Positions 1 to 5,038 of a DNA stretch of 5,038 nucleotides are shown here, one piece after another (position 1 is the stretch's first letter; each line of letters opens with the position of its first letter). The stretch lies in the NCBI GenBank assembly GCA_937957815.1, contig CALFXN010000305.1, positions 1 through 5,038 of the forward strand. The letters are read 5' to 3'. Under the pieces are notes generated by a model, which searched no databases, was not told where the DNA came from, and saw only the letters and a program-made list of their open reading frames with translations. The DNA is from an uncultured Synergistales bacterium (GTDB taxonomy: Bacteria; Synergistota; Synergistia; Synergistales; Aminobacteriaceae). The position numbers and the translations under genes are program-made.

Positions 1-32
1 CATCATCCAACGAAAATATTTACAAAACTGCC

Positions 33-64
33 GAAAACAAAAATGCCCCCGATTTCTCGGGAGC
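33..64 (-). terminator. Rho-independent terminator after the tRNA-Ser remnant
   Basis: On the minus strand an 8-bp stem, GCTCCCGA pairing with TCGGGGGC with one G-T wobble, closes a GAAA tetraloop at 45-64. It is followed directly by ATTTTTGTTTT. A GC-rich stem, GNRA loop and T tract are the standard layout of an intrinsic terminator. It would end transcripts started at the promoter at 242-269, giving an RNA of roughly 190-200 nt that contains the tRNA half. The tract to its left (1-32) shows nothing I can name. Confidence 0.75.
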
Positions 65-84
65 TTTGGAATGTCAGCTTAAAT

Positions 85-107
85 AGAATTAATTTTTATG
101 CAGTCGA
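85..107. repeat. Imperfect direct repeat, copy 1 (distal)
   Basis: These 23 bases match 161-183 at 18 positions in the same orientation. The shared blocks are TTAATTTTT and AGTCGA, separated by four bases of which only one matches. The copies start 76 bases apart. This copy has no tRNA context. It resembles a degenerate second copy of the junction at the broken tRNA, as might be left by site-specific recombination, but no recombinase gene is visible in the window. Confidence 0.5.
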
Positions 108-144
108 CAGGTGTATTTTGGACCTTGAAAAGAGAGAATTCAGT

Positions 145-161
145 GTTTGCAACGGTTTGCA
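145..161. repeat. Short tandem GTTTGCA direct repeat
   Basis: GTTTGCA occurs at 145-151 and again at 155-161, ten bases apart, in the AT-rich DNA just beyond the tRNA half. A one-helical-turn spacing would fit a pair of protein-binding half sites, for example recombinase or regulator sites. That reading is inference; the repeat is short enough to be chance. Confidence 0.3.
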
Positions 162-183
162 GGGTTAATTTTTCTCTAGTCGA
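161..183. repeat. Imperfect direct repeat, copy 2 (tRNA-proximal)
   Basis: This is the partner of 85-107 (18 of 23 identical). Its last five bases, 179-183, are the 3' strand of the tRNA-Ser anticodon stem. The repeat therefore straddles the exact point where the tRNA sequence stops and foreign-looking AT-rich DNA begins. Tyrosine recombinases often use an anticodon stem-loop as attachment core, so this could be part of an attachment site. The five mismatches argue against a recent identical attL/attR pair. Confidence 0.5.
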
Positions 184-222
184 TTTCGAGTCGACCGCCT
201 TCAACCGCTCGGCCATCTCTCC
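179..222 (-). pseudogene. tRNA-Ser(CGA) 5' half, 3' half missing
   Basis: Reading the minus strand from 222, the order is acceptor 5' strand GGAGAGA, TG, a D arm with GCC and GGC stem strands and the GAGCGGTTGAA loop, G26, then the anticodon arm GTCGA-CTCGAAA-TCGAC with anticodon CGA (serine, codon UCG). After 179 there is no class II variable arm and no GGTTCGAATCC-type T arm anywhere down to position 1. A TCTCTCT at 131-137 could pair with the acceptor strand and gives a plausible 92-nt span. The 17 bases before it (138-154) cannot fold as a T arm, so a working tRNA is unlikely. The promoter and terminator are intact, so the RNA is probably still made. The breakpoint at the anticodon stem suggests integration or deletion inside the gene. 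A pseudo-tRNA, an element junction or an assembly chimera are all possible. Confidence 0.7.
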
Positions 223-241
223 GGACAAAAAACCGCTAGTT

Positions 242-269
242 ATTATACACGGGACCGGGCAGAAAGCAA
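242..269 (-). promoter_or_regulatory. Sigma-70-type promoter for the tRNA-Ser locus
   Basis: On the minus strand there is a perfect -10 hexamer TATAAT (242-247) and a weaker -35 TTGCTT (264-269) with a 16-bp spacer. The -10 ends 19 bases before the first tRNA nucleotide, so the transcript would carry a leader of about 12 nt, typical for a tRNA. It starts only 13 bases beyond the tadA stop, so the tRNA locus is its own unit as well as lying downstream of the operon. Confidence 0.75.
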
Positions 270-281
270 GAACGCTTCGCA

Positions 282-761
282 TCAGATGTTCTTTCGCCTT
301 TCCCGGAAATAGGCTACAAGAAGTTCCGAACACTCCGACGCAAGAACGCCGCTCGTCACAATACACCGGTGGTTCAGACGTCCGTCCTCGGGAATATCGT
401 ACAACGATCCGCACGCACCCGCGCGCGGATCGAAGCATCCGAACACAACCCGGCGAATGCGCGAGAGAACGAGCGCCCCCGCGCACATGGGGCACGGTTC
501 GAGCGTGACGTAAAGCGTACACCCCGAGAGGTTCCACGTCCCCAAGACCCAGCTCGCCCGTCGAATCGCCACGATTTCCGCATGAGAGGTCACGTCGTCG
601 CTCTTCTCGTTATGGGCGGCGGATACTGTCCTTCCGTCGCGAACGACAACGGCTCCAACGGGAACCTCGCCTTTCGCCGCGGCGATACGGGCCATCCGCA
701 CAGCCGCGGACATGAACGCTACATCCTCCGGGGTAACGACCTCCGAGTCAGGTCTGGTCAT
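282..761 (-). CDS. tadA: tRNA-specific adenosine deaminase TadA
   Basis: This 159-aa cytidine-deaminase-fold enzyme is expected to convert the wobble adenosine A34 of tRNA-Arg(ACG) to inosine in the cytoplasm. Visible hallmarks are EVPVGAVVV at 32-40, the zinc and proton-shuttle motif HAE at 60-62 (His60, Glu62), and the second zinc motif PCPMCAGA with Cys90 and Cys93. The family tail DPRAGACGSLYD lies at 111-122. Length and motif spacing are normal for bacterial TadA. The reading frame stays open upstream to 962, but the ATG at 761 gives the right N-terminus; longer versions would be buried in the upstream gene. That ATG overlaps the stop of the preceding hydrolase as ATGA and has no clear Shine-Dalgarno, so translation is probably coupled. 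It is the last gene of the operon. Family identity is secure from the motifs; the tRNA-Arg substrate is family knowledge. Confidence 0.95.
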   Translation of the reverse strand: MTRPDSEVVTPEDVAFMSAAVRMARIAAAKGEVPVGAVVVRDGRTVSAAHNEKSDDVTSHAEIVAIRRASWVLGTWNLSGCTLYVTLEPCPMCAGALVLSRIRRVVFGCFDPRAGACGSLYDIPEDGRLNHRCIVTSGVLASECSELLVAYFRERRKNI

Positions 762-2281
762 GACGACACGTCCGCAAGAACGCGGTAATCCTCCGGGAAT
801 CTGTTCCCGACGACGTCTGTCCCAGGGACGACGATTTTCATCGACGAGAGAACGGGGGTTATCATCGCTCCCGTTGCCATTTCTTCTCCGGAAACTGTCG
901 ATGCGATCACGTTGCCGTTCGGTGCGACAATACACGCCGAGTCGTTCGAAGAAATCGAACACATTCGCACAAAATACACCCTGTTTTCCGCCGCGCGAGT
1001 CCGGGCAAGCAATTCGGCAGCCTGGTCGTGTCCCGTGTCATACCAGAAAACGACTTCCGCGCCATCGAGCATCAGACATCGAGCGGCCTCCGGGACGAAG
1101 CCTTCGTCACCGAAGAGCGCTCCGCACCGAAGGAGCGGCGTATCGCGCGCCTTGACAGCATCATTCCCACCAAATACCGCGTTGACGCCGCCGGAAGAGA
1201 TGAAGGTGACTCCGCAGTTTTTTGCTTTTCCGGAGACGCCGAAAACGACGAGATGGCCGTCGTCGATATACGGCAGGAGCGCCCTGACGACGTCGTCATG
1301 GGATCCATCCGGTTCGAGCCGTGGCAGGCAGATAACCGAATACCCCTGGTCCTGAAGAATCTCCAGGAATTCTTTCGCTTTCGTTCCGTACTCCTCTCCT
1401 GAACGGAACGGATACTGGACGATGCCGCACAACAGTTCCCGGTACGGAGAGAGATCCCTTCGCAGCAGAGGATCCCGCTTCGAGACGAGGAGAGAATATC
1501 GTTCCGGGTGACGGGGAGGGAGTGTGGGACGCGGAAGCGAAACATCGATCGCTGCATGCAGTATGGCCTCCTCGCGAGCGTCCAGCGACGCGGCGATCCG
1601 TCCCCACGGGTCGATGACGCGGCTCGAACCACAGTTCAAGACTGTCTTCGACTCGAGACCGACCTTGTCCGCCACAACGAGCCAGACTGCGTTCTCTCTC
1701 GCCCGCGCAGGCAACATGTACTCGACCTGAGGGTTCGAGAGACTTCCGCTGCCCGTCAGATTCGCGAGATCCAGAATGATGTCCGCCCCCTTGAGGGCGA
1801 GTATACGAGCAATCTCCGGAGCGCGGCCGTCAGCGCAAACCATCAGCCCTACGACGCCGAGAGGCGTGGGAACGACCGGATATTCATGTCCCTGGCATAC
1901 GTATCGGGAGTCGAAGTGCCACATGTTGTTCTTCCGCGCCTGAGCCAGAATCATCCCTTCCGGATCAATCAGGAAAGCGCTGTTCGATATGCGCCCATCC
2001 CACTCCGGACAGAGTACGCCGATGGCGACATAGACGCCAAGGCTACGGGCCTTTCGCGACACGGCATCGAGGAATTCCTCGCTTTCCGCAACGAGCGTTC
2101 TCGCGCGATCCATCCCCGGTCCGATGTAGTAGGCGGGATACGCCGCTTCCGGAAAGACAACGAGTTCCGCCCCCTCACGTGCAGAACGTTCGAGAAATCC
2201 GAGAATCCTGTCGGCAGTCGTCCGGCGATCCCCGGGTTCGCCTGCACGCATTTGCACGCACGCAACCCGTACCACGGTCAC
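758..2281 (-). CDS. Tandem carbon-nitrogen hydrolase (nitrilase superfamily), second domain degenerate
   Basis: This is a 507-aa protein, roughly twice the length of a single nitrilase domain. Domain 1 (about 1-260) has the full Glu-Lys-Cys triad: Glu45 in VVFPEAAYP, Lys117 in ARKNN and Cys149 in MVCADGRAPE. It should hydrolyse an amide, nitrile or carbamyl C-N bond through a thioester; the substrate cannot be told. Domain 2 (about 283-480) keeps the framework, including CGIVQYP at the first strand, a GDEGFVPEAARCLMLDGAE stretch and a RAAENRVYFV stretch. It has Arg321 where Glu is expected (CLPRLE) and Phe390 where the Cys is expected, so it is probably not catalytic. No signal peptide is seen, so it is likely cytoplasmic. 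The start is GTG at 2281, overlapping the previous stop as GTGA, with GGAGG only 3 bases away. The in-frame GTG at 2275 has 9-base spacing and may be the true start. Numbering is from 2281. The closest named relative is uncertain. Confidence 0.85.
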   Translation of the reverse strand: MTVVRVACVQMRAGEPGDRRTTADRILGFLERSAREGAELVVFPEAAYPAYYIGPGMDRARTLVAESEEFLDAVSRKARSLGVYVAIGVLCPEWDGRISNSAFLIDPEGMILAQARKNNMWHFDSRYVCQGHEYPVVPTPLGVVGLMVCADGRAPEIARILALKGADIILDLANLTGSGSLSNPQVEYMLPARARENAVWLVVADKVGLESKTVLNCGSSRVIDPWGRIAASLDAREEAILHAAIDVSLPRPTLPPRHPERYSLLVSKRDPLLRRDLSPYRELLCGIVQYPFRSGEEYGTKAKEFLEILQDQGYSVICLPRLEPDGSHDDVVRALLPYIDDGHLVVFGVSGKAKNCGVTFISSGGVNAVFGGNDAVKARDTPLLRCGALFGDEGFVPEAARCLMLDGAEVVFWYDTGHDQAAELLARTRAAENRVYFVRMCSISSNDSACIVAPNGNVIASTVSGEEMATGAMITPVLSSMKIVVPGTDVVGNRFPEDYRVLADVSS

Positions 2282-2919
2282 TTTCCTCCGTCGGGTACCG
2301 GTGCAGAGACTCCGGGGAGTTGCATCACGCCGCGTTTCTCCCTCAACTCACGGAAAAGGACGACCATATTCCGATAGTGCGTATGGATTTCCTGAGGGGC
2401 GGACAGCGTATCCCACGCGTAGTTCCGCTCAAGCGCGAGATCGATGTCGTTCGCGTTCTTCACGAGGTCATCTTTCAGGATCCGCGCGCCGATGCGAATG
2501 TTGATCACCGGCTTGAACAGGATACGAAGAGAACGGACGTTGGGATAATCCCGATAGATCCATTTTCTGTGCTTGTCCCAGTCGATCCGCATCAGTCCGT
2601 ACCGCTTGTTTTCCCGCGAAGTCCATTCAAGGTCCGACGTGTTGATCATGACCGCCGCGACGAGAAACGGATCGACTCCGAACGAGGCCGATTCGTTTTC
2701 GACATACGTCGCGTACGATTGAATCCGCTCGGCGGACAGCGATTTCTTCAGCGTCCCGAAGTATCGTTCCATCGTCGCGATCCGGAGAGCGGTCTCATCC
2801 GCATCGCGGTGCGATTCCATGTATCGTCGTTCCGGACTTTCGCCGAACACCCCGGCTTCGCAGGGGGCGAAAAGGACGAAAAGGAAACAGAAACAGGCGC
2901 TCAGAAACCGTAAGGCCAT
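2278..2919 (-). CDS. Exported SLT/lysozyme-fold protein lacking the catalytic Glu
   Basis: This 213-aa protein starts with a signal peptide: a basic Arg4, a hydrophobic core at about 5-18 and a probable cleavage after CEA at 20-22. The Cys is preceded by Pro, so it is a poor lipobox. The mature part carries elements of the soluble lytic transglycosylase fold: GVDPFLVAAVM at 81-91, YGLMRIDW at 107-114 (normally GLMQI), and INIRIGARIL at 139-148, like the family's NI-x-x-G helix. The usual ES dyad, expected near 94-95, reads Thr94-Ser95, so the general acid Glu of this family is absent. It could be a non-catalytic peptidoglycan binder, or Asp96 or Glu98 could substitute. The ATG overlaps the previous stop as TAATG. 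Assignment is to the fold, not to a proven activity. Confidence 0.7.
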   Translation of the reverse strand: MALRFLSACFCFLFVLFAPCEAGVFGESPERRYMESHRDADETALRIATMERYFGTLKKSLSAERIQSYATYVENESASFGVDPFLVAAVMINTSDLEWTSRENKRYGLMRIDWDKHRKWIYRDYPNVRSLRILFKPVINIRIGARILKDDLVKNANDIDLALERNYAWDTLSAPQEIHTHYRNMVVLFRELREKRGVMQLPGVSAPVPDGGK

Positions 2920-3383
2920 TACTCCATCACTTCTTCCACTGAAATCTTGACGACGACTTTCCGGACCTCTCCCGGCTCTCCCGGTGCGACGCAGGGCTTA
3001 TGCGCATCGGTTGGCAGAAAGACCGCGAAAACGCCGTTCGTCGCCCTGACGGGCTGCCCCGCGCCACGCCAGAGAGCGCAATCGTCTCCAACATCGTATG
3101 CTCGTACCTTGACGAGTTCCTCGAGGGGAGCCCATTCCATAACCTCTTCTCCGCTCAGCGTCATCTGAATATCGACGAAACGTCCGTGGTTTTCGAAATC
3201 CAGAAGATCCGATCTCCGGGTGGATACCGTCTGCAGGAGTGCGTAGATTTTCTCTCCGTCGATATCGTACCTGCCGTCCTTCAGGGAACGGATGTCATTT
3301 GAAATGAGAAACTCAAACGCTTTCCTCATTCCGCATCCCATGCCGTAATAGTTCTGCGCGTTCTCCAGTTTGTCGAGAATCAT
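2919..3383 (-). CDS. YhcH/YjgK/YiaL family cupin-like protein
   Basis: This 154-aa protein, normal for the family, starts MILDKLENAQNYYGM like other YhcH/YiaL proteins. The core ENHGRFVDIQMTLSGEE lies at 64-80, with His66, Asp71 and Gln73, and the late histidine motif FLPTDAHKPC lies at 122-131 with His128. In the family these residues line a metal-binding beta-barrel pocket. Studied relatives include EbgC, which goes with a beta-galactosidase, and NanQ/YhcH of sialic acid use, which acts on the sugar anomer. No sugar-use gene is visible here, so the substrate is open. The ATG at 3383 overlaps the stop of the ATPase gene as ATGA. An AAGGAG 11 bases upstream lies inside that gene. Likely a cytoplasmic enzyme on a sugar or amino sugar, by family. 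Confidence 0.88.
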   Translation of the reverse strand: MILDKLENAQNYYGMGCGMRKAFEFLISNDIRSLKDGRYDIDGEKIYALLQTVSTRRSDLLDFENHGRFVDIQMTLSGEEVMEWAPLEELVKVRAYDVGDDCALWRGAGQPVRATNGVFAVFLPTDAHKPCVAPGEPGEVRKVVVKISVEEVME

Positions 3384-4330
3384 CGGACATCAATCTCCTT
3401 GATTCGATCCGCCATGATACTGATCTGTTGCATTCCCTGAATGTCGCTTTCCAGAAACGGCAGACAGATAACGCCATATTTTCCGAACAGAGACTCGATC
3501 CGTGCAAGATATCCCATCTGGGATTCCCTGTGTTTCCGGAAAAAACTCCCGGATTCCGGCGGGAAAACCTTGTTGACCACCACCGATCCGATCGGGATTC
3601 CGTATTTTTCGAGAAGGGCGACTGCACGCTGCGTCTCGACAATCGGGAGCTTCTCCGCGTTCAAAACGAAACAGAACACGCACTTTTCGGGGTCGGTCAA
3701 AAGGCCGCGCGCCTTCACGAACTTATCGTGTCTGTCTCTGAGTGTAGTGATGATCGGATCGTCCTTGATCTTCTCCTGAAGATCCCTGTCATATCGCGCG
3801 GCCATCTCCATAAGGTGCATCGCTTTCGCCCGCTTGTCGATCAGATGCTCGATCCACGCTCCCAGAATCTCCGGAAGCGACAGGAGACGCAACGTATGTC
3901 CCGTCGGAGCGGTATCGAACACGATCATGTCATACGGATCGCCGATGGACTCCATGAGTTCGACGAATTTATCGAAGATAGCCGCTTCTTCGGCACCCGG
4001 CGATGCGTACGCGATTTCGATCTGGCGTTTGATCTCGTCGACGATTCCGGCGCTGACGATCGAAAGCATCTTGTCCTGTATCGATTTGACGTATTTCCGC
4101 GATTCGAGTTCGGCGTCGATCTCGATTCCCCAGAGATTCTCCCTGATTCTCACGATTTCGGGACCGATCGGCACTCCCATCGCATCCGCGAGAGAATGCG
4201 CGGGGTCCGTCGACACGACGAGAGTTCGCGATCCCTGAGATGCACGCCAGTACGCATACGCGGCGGCGCAGGTTGTCTTGCCGGTTCCTCCCTTGCCGCC
4301 GAAGAAAATGAACGGACGGTTCACTGACAT
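3380..4330 (-). CDS. ArsA/TRC40/Get3-family ATPase, single domain
   Basis: This 316-aa cytoplasmic P-loop ATPase has a deviant Walker A, GGKGGTGKTT, at 11-20, with signature Lys13 and Lys18. STDPAHS at 40-46 includes Asp42, the position of the hydrolytic Asp in Get3. The family signature DTAPTGHT lies at 139-146, and VVVNKVFPPE at 250-259 is the base-recognition strand region. At about half the length of the tandem ArsA of arsenic plasmids, it should act as a homodimer like Get3. I see neither arsenic-binding cysteines in the usual arrangement nor ars genes nearby, so arsenite export is doubtful. Targeting or insertion of membrane proteins is the better guess. CVFC at 217-220 is in a strand near the adenine site, not where Get3 has its zinc CxxC. 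Translation starts at ATG 4330 with GGGGAG 7 bases away, overlapping the preceding gene's stop. Get3d-type C-terminal crystallin sequence is absent. Confidence 0.92.
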   Translation of the reverse strand: MSVNRPFIFFGGKGGTGKTTCAAAYAYWRASQGSRTLVVSTDPAHSLADAMGVPIGPEIVRIRENLWGIEIDAELESRKYVKSIQDKMLSIVSAGIVDEIKRQIEIAYASPGAEEAAIFDKFVELMESIGDPYDMIVFDTAPTGHTLRLLSLPEILGAWIEHLIDKRAKAMHLMEMAARYDRDLQEKIKDDPIITTLRDRHDKFVKARGLLTDPEKCVFCFVLNAEKLPIVETQRAVALLEKYGIPIGSVVVNKVFPPESGSFFRKHRESQMGYLARIESLFGKYGVICLPFLESDIQGMQQISIMADRIKEIDVR

Positions 4331-4342
4331 TCTCCGTCTCCC

Positions 4343-4633
4343 CTAATCGAAATCGTATTGCGCCGCTTTTTCCGCGACGATGTATTTTCTGTTCTGCATC
4401 CTGCGTTCCCACGGGACCAGATCTTCCATCACATACGGAAGCAGTTCGAGCATGTAATAGGAAACCGGATTCGGAATCCCGAGAAAATCGCCGAAAAGCA
4501 GGAGCATGAGGTTGTCGTTGACGTCGAAGGCTTCCTTGCGGACAACGGCCATGCGTTTGCTCACGAAGGAACCGTGGAAAAACGCCGCGACGAATTCTTT
4601 GGCTGTTTCGAGAAACGGTCTTTTTTCTGACAC
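4343..4633 (-). CDS. Uncharacterised 96-aa protein upstream of the ATPase
   Basis: I do not recognise this family. The protein is 96 aa, starting with GTG at 4633; a very good AGGAGG lies 9 bases upstream and decides the start. The N-terminal third looks helical and amphipathic (FLETAKEFVAAFFHGSF, 7-23) with a basic turn SKRMAVVRKE. A central hydrophobic stretch (about 42-54, NLMLLLFGDFLGIP from 41) is too short for a clear membrane span. The C-terminus has an aromatic and acidic helix-like segment with Trp75. There is no signal peptide and no metal motif. It ends 12 bases before the ATPase start, whose Shine-Dalgarno overlaps its stop codon, so the two are made together and may interact. A partner or adaptor of the TRC40-type ATPase is an inference from position only. 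Confidence 0.8.
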   Translation of the reverse strand: MSEKRPFLETAKEFVAAFFHGSFVSKRMAVVRKEAFDVNDNLMLLLFGDFLGIPNPVSYYMLELLPYVMEDLVPWERRMQNRKYIVAEKAAQYDFD

Positions 4634-4642
4634 GTGCCGTAT

Positions 4643-4648
4643 CCTCCT
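4643..4648 (-). promoter_or_regulatory. Strong ribosome binding site deciding the GTG start at 4633
   Basis: AGGAGG on the minus strand lies 9 bases before GTG 4633, in the 23-base gap after the stop of the DUF2993-like gene. The frame also stays open upstream of this GTG to 4759, inside the preceding gene, so the motif shows that the short 96-aa form is the real product. Confidence 0.8.
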
Positions 4649-4656
4649 CTGCGTTC

Positions 4657-5038
4657 TCAGCGCGCGATCGTGCTGAACCAGATCCTGTTTTCGTCGACAA
4701 TGACGTGCCGGACGGGCGGATTCCCGGGCAGGAAACGAAAATCGAGTTTCGGGCTGCATCTCTCGAGAGCGGCGGCGATCTCTCCGGCCGAGACCATGGC
4801 GTTGTCGTTGGTTACGTCCGAAAAGACGAGCCCTGCGGTTCCGGTCTTCGAATCGACTTCGTATCGCCCGCGAAACCTCATCAGCGCACGGACCCGCACC
4901 AGATAGCTCTTTTCGTACACCCCGAAGATATCGATGGCTTTTTTCGAAAACGTCACCTTCGGGCTTCTGAGGGATGGGAATTCCTTCGCAAGAACGCGCT
5001 CGAATTCAGCCTTCGTCAGAGACCCCCCGATTGTGGCC
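4657..5038 (-). CDS. DUF2993/LmeA-like protein, N-terminus outside the window
   Basis: Only the last 126 residues are present; the frame is open to the right edge and the start lies beyond it. The GTG at 4956 is internal, since clear in-frame coding sequence continues upstream with GGSLTKAEFERVLAKEFPSL. The visible part has a 'GGxLT' opening, alternating beta strands (YLVRVRALMRFRGRYEV) and a closing SPKLDFRFLPGNPPVRHVIV. That closing segment resembles the 'NPxxD-LP-V' ending of DUF2993/LmeA proteins, which bind phospholipid in the envelope. A signal peptide, expected for the family, would be in the missing part. It is the most upstream operon member seen. The match is by eye and weak, so an unrelated beta-rich envelope protein is possible. 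Confidence 0.55.
   Translation of the reverse strand, partial: ATIGGSLTKAEFERVLAKEFPSLRSPKVTFSKKAIDIFGVYEKSYLVRVRALMRFRGRYEVDSKTGTAGLVFSDVTNDNAMVSAGEIAAALERCSPKLDFRFLPGNPPVRHVIVDENRIWFSTIAR

Noticed and set aside
79..216. A 45-aa reading frame beginning MAERLKAVDSK on the minus strand
   Set aside because: Its start and first residues are the translated D and anticodon arms of tRNA-Ser, a well-known false gene pattern; the rest is AT-rich DNA after the tRNA break.
270..292. AAGAAC/GTTCTT inverted repeat around the tadA stop as a terminator
   Set aside because: The stem is only 6 bp and AT-rich, the loop is long, and it is not followed by a real T tract.
282..962. A longer 226-aa form of TadA
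   Set aside because: The extra N-terminus has no family similarity and lies inside the hydrolase gene in another frame; ATG 761 with the ATGA overlap fits TadA length.
1508..2377. A 289-aa plus-strand reading frame
   Set aside because: It is antisense to the nitrilase gene, rich in Arg with no domain pattern, and explained by codon bias of the real gene.
217..3720. CxxC at residues 217-220 of the ArsA-family protein (DNA about 3671-3682) as the Get3 zinc site
   Set aside because: It lies in the strand before the conserved LNAE/ETQR segment, not in the C-terminal position of the Get3 dimer zinc motif; note the start coordinate given here is loose.
3428..4327. A 299-aa plus-strand reading frame
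   Set aside because: It is the antisense shadow of the ArsA-family gene, whose motifs on the other strand are unambiguous.
3969..4700. A 243-aa minus-strand reading frame overlapping three genes
   Set aside because: It is Arg/Ser-rich, crosses two well-supported genes in a different frame and has no recognisable domain.
1..5038. CRISPR array, insertion sequence, toxin-antitoxin pair or defence system
   Set aside because: I saw no regularly spaced repeats, no transposase or recombinase motifs and no gene pair of that kind on either strand.

Overview
This is a bacterial window of moderately high GC. All protein genes lie on the minus strand, so the order of transcription runs from high to low coordinates. 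Shine-Dalgarno motifs such as AGGAGG and GGAGG, GTG starts and 1-4 base start/stop overlaps indicate a compact bacterial operon. The species cannot be named from sequence alone. The combination of a lone ArsA/TRC40 ATPase, a YhcH-type protein and a DUF2993-like protein made me think of an anaerobe of the Synergistota type, but that is a weak guess.

In transcription order the operon holds: the C-terminal part of a DUF2993/LmeA-like protein (runs off the right edge); a 96-aa protein of unknown function; a single-domain ArsA/TRC40/Get3-family ATPase; a YhcH/YjgK/YiaL cupin-like protein; an exported protein with an SLT-like fold that lacks the catalytic Glu; a 507-aa protein with two nitrilase-like domains, the second apparently dead; and the tRNA adenosine deaminase TadA. 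Junctions are 23 bases, 12 bases, ATGA, TAATG, GTGA and ATGA, so the genes are very likely co-transcribed and partly translationally coupled. No operon promoter is inside the window, so it must lie beyond the right edge.

The left 281 bases hold no credible protein gene. A good sigma-70-type promoter just downstream of tadA reads into a perfect 5' half of tRNA-Ser(CGA): acceptor 5' strand, D arm and full anticodon arm. The similarity to a tRNA stops at the end of the anticodon stem. There is no T arm, and AT-rich DNA follows with an 18/23 imperfect direct repeat, one copy of which overlaps the anticodon stem. A strong rho-independent terminator closes the region. This looks like a scar or junction of an integrative element, or a degenerate tRNA-derived small RNA.

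The genes do not form one textbook pathway. TadA modifies tRNA, the ATPase would handle membrane-protein insertion or another ATP-driven targeting task, and the DUF2993-like and SLT-like proteins point to the cell envelope. The most interesting parts are the broken tRNA locus, the two proteins that keep an enzyme fold without its catalytic residues, and the unknown small protein next to the TRC40 ATPase.
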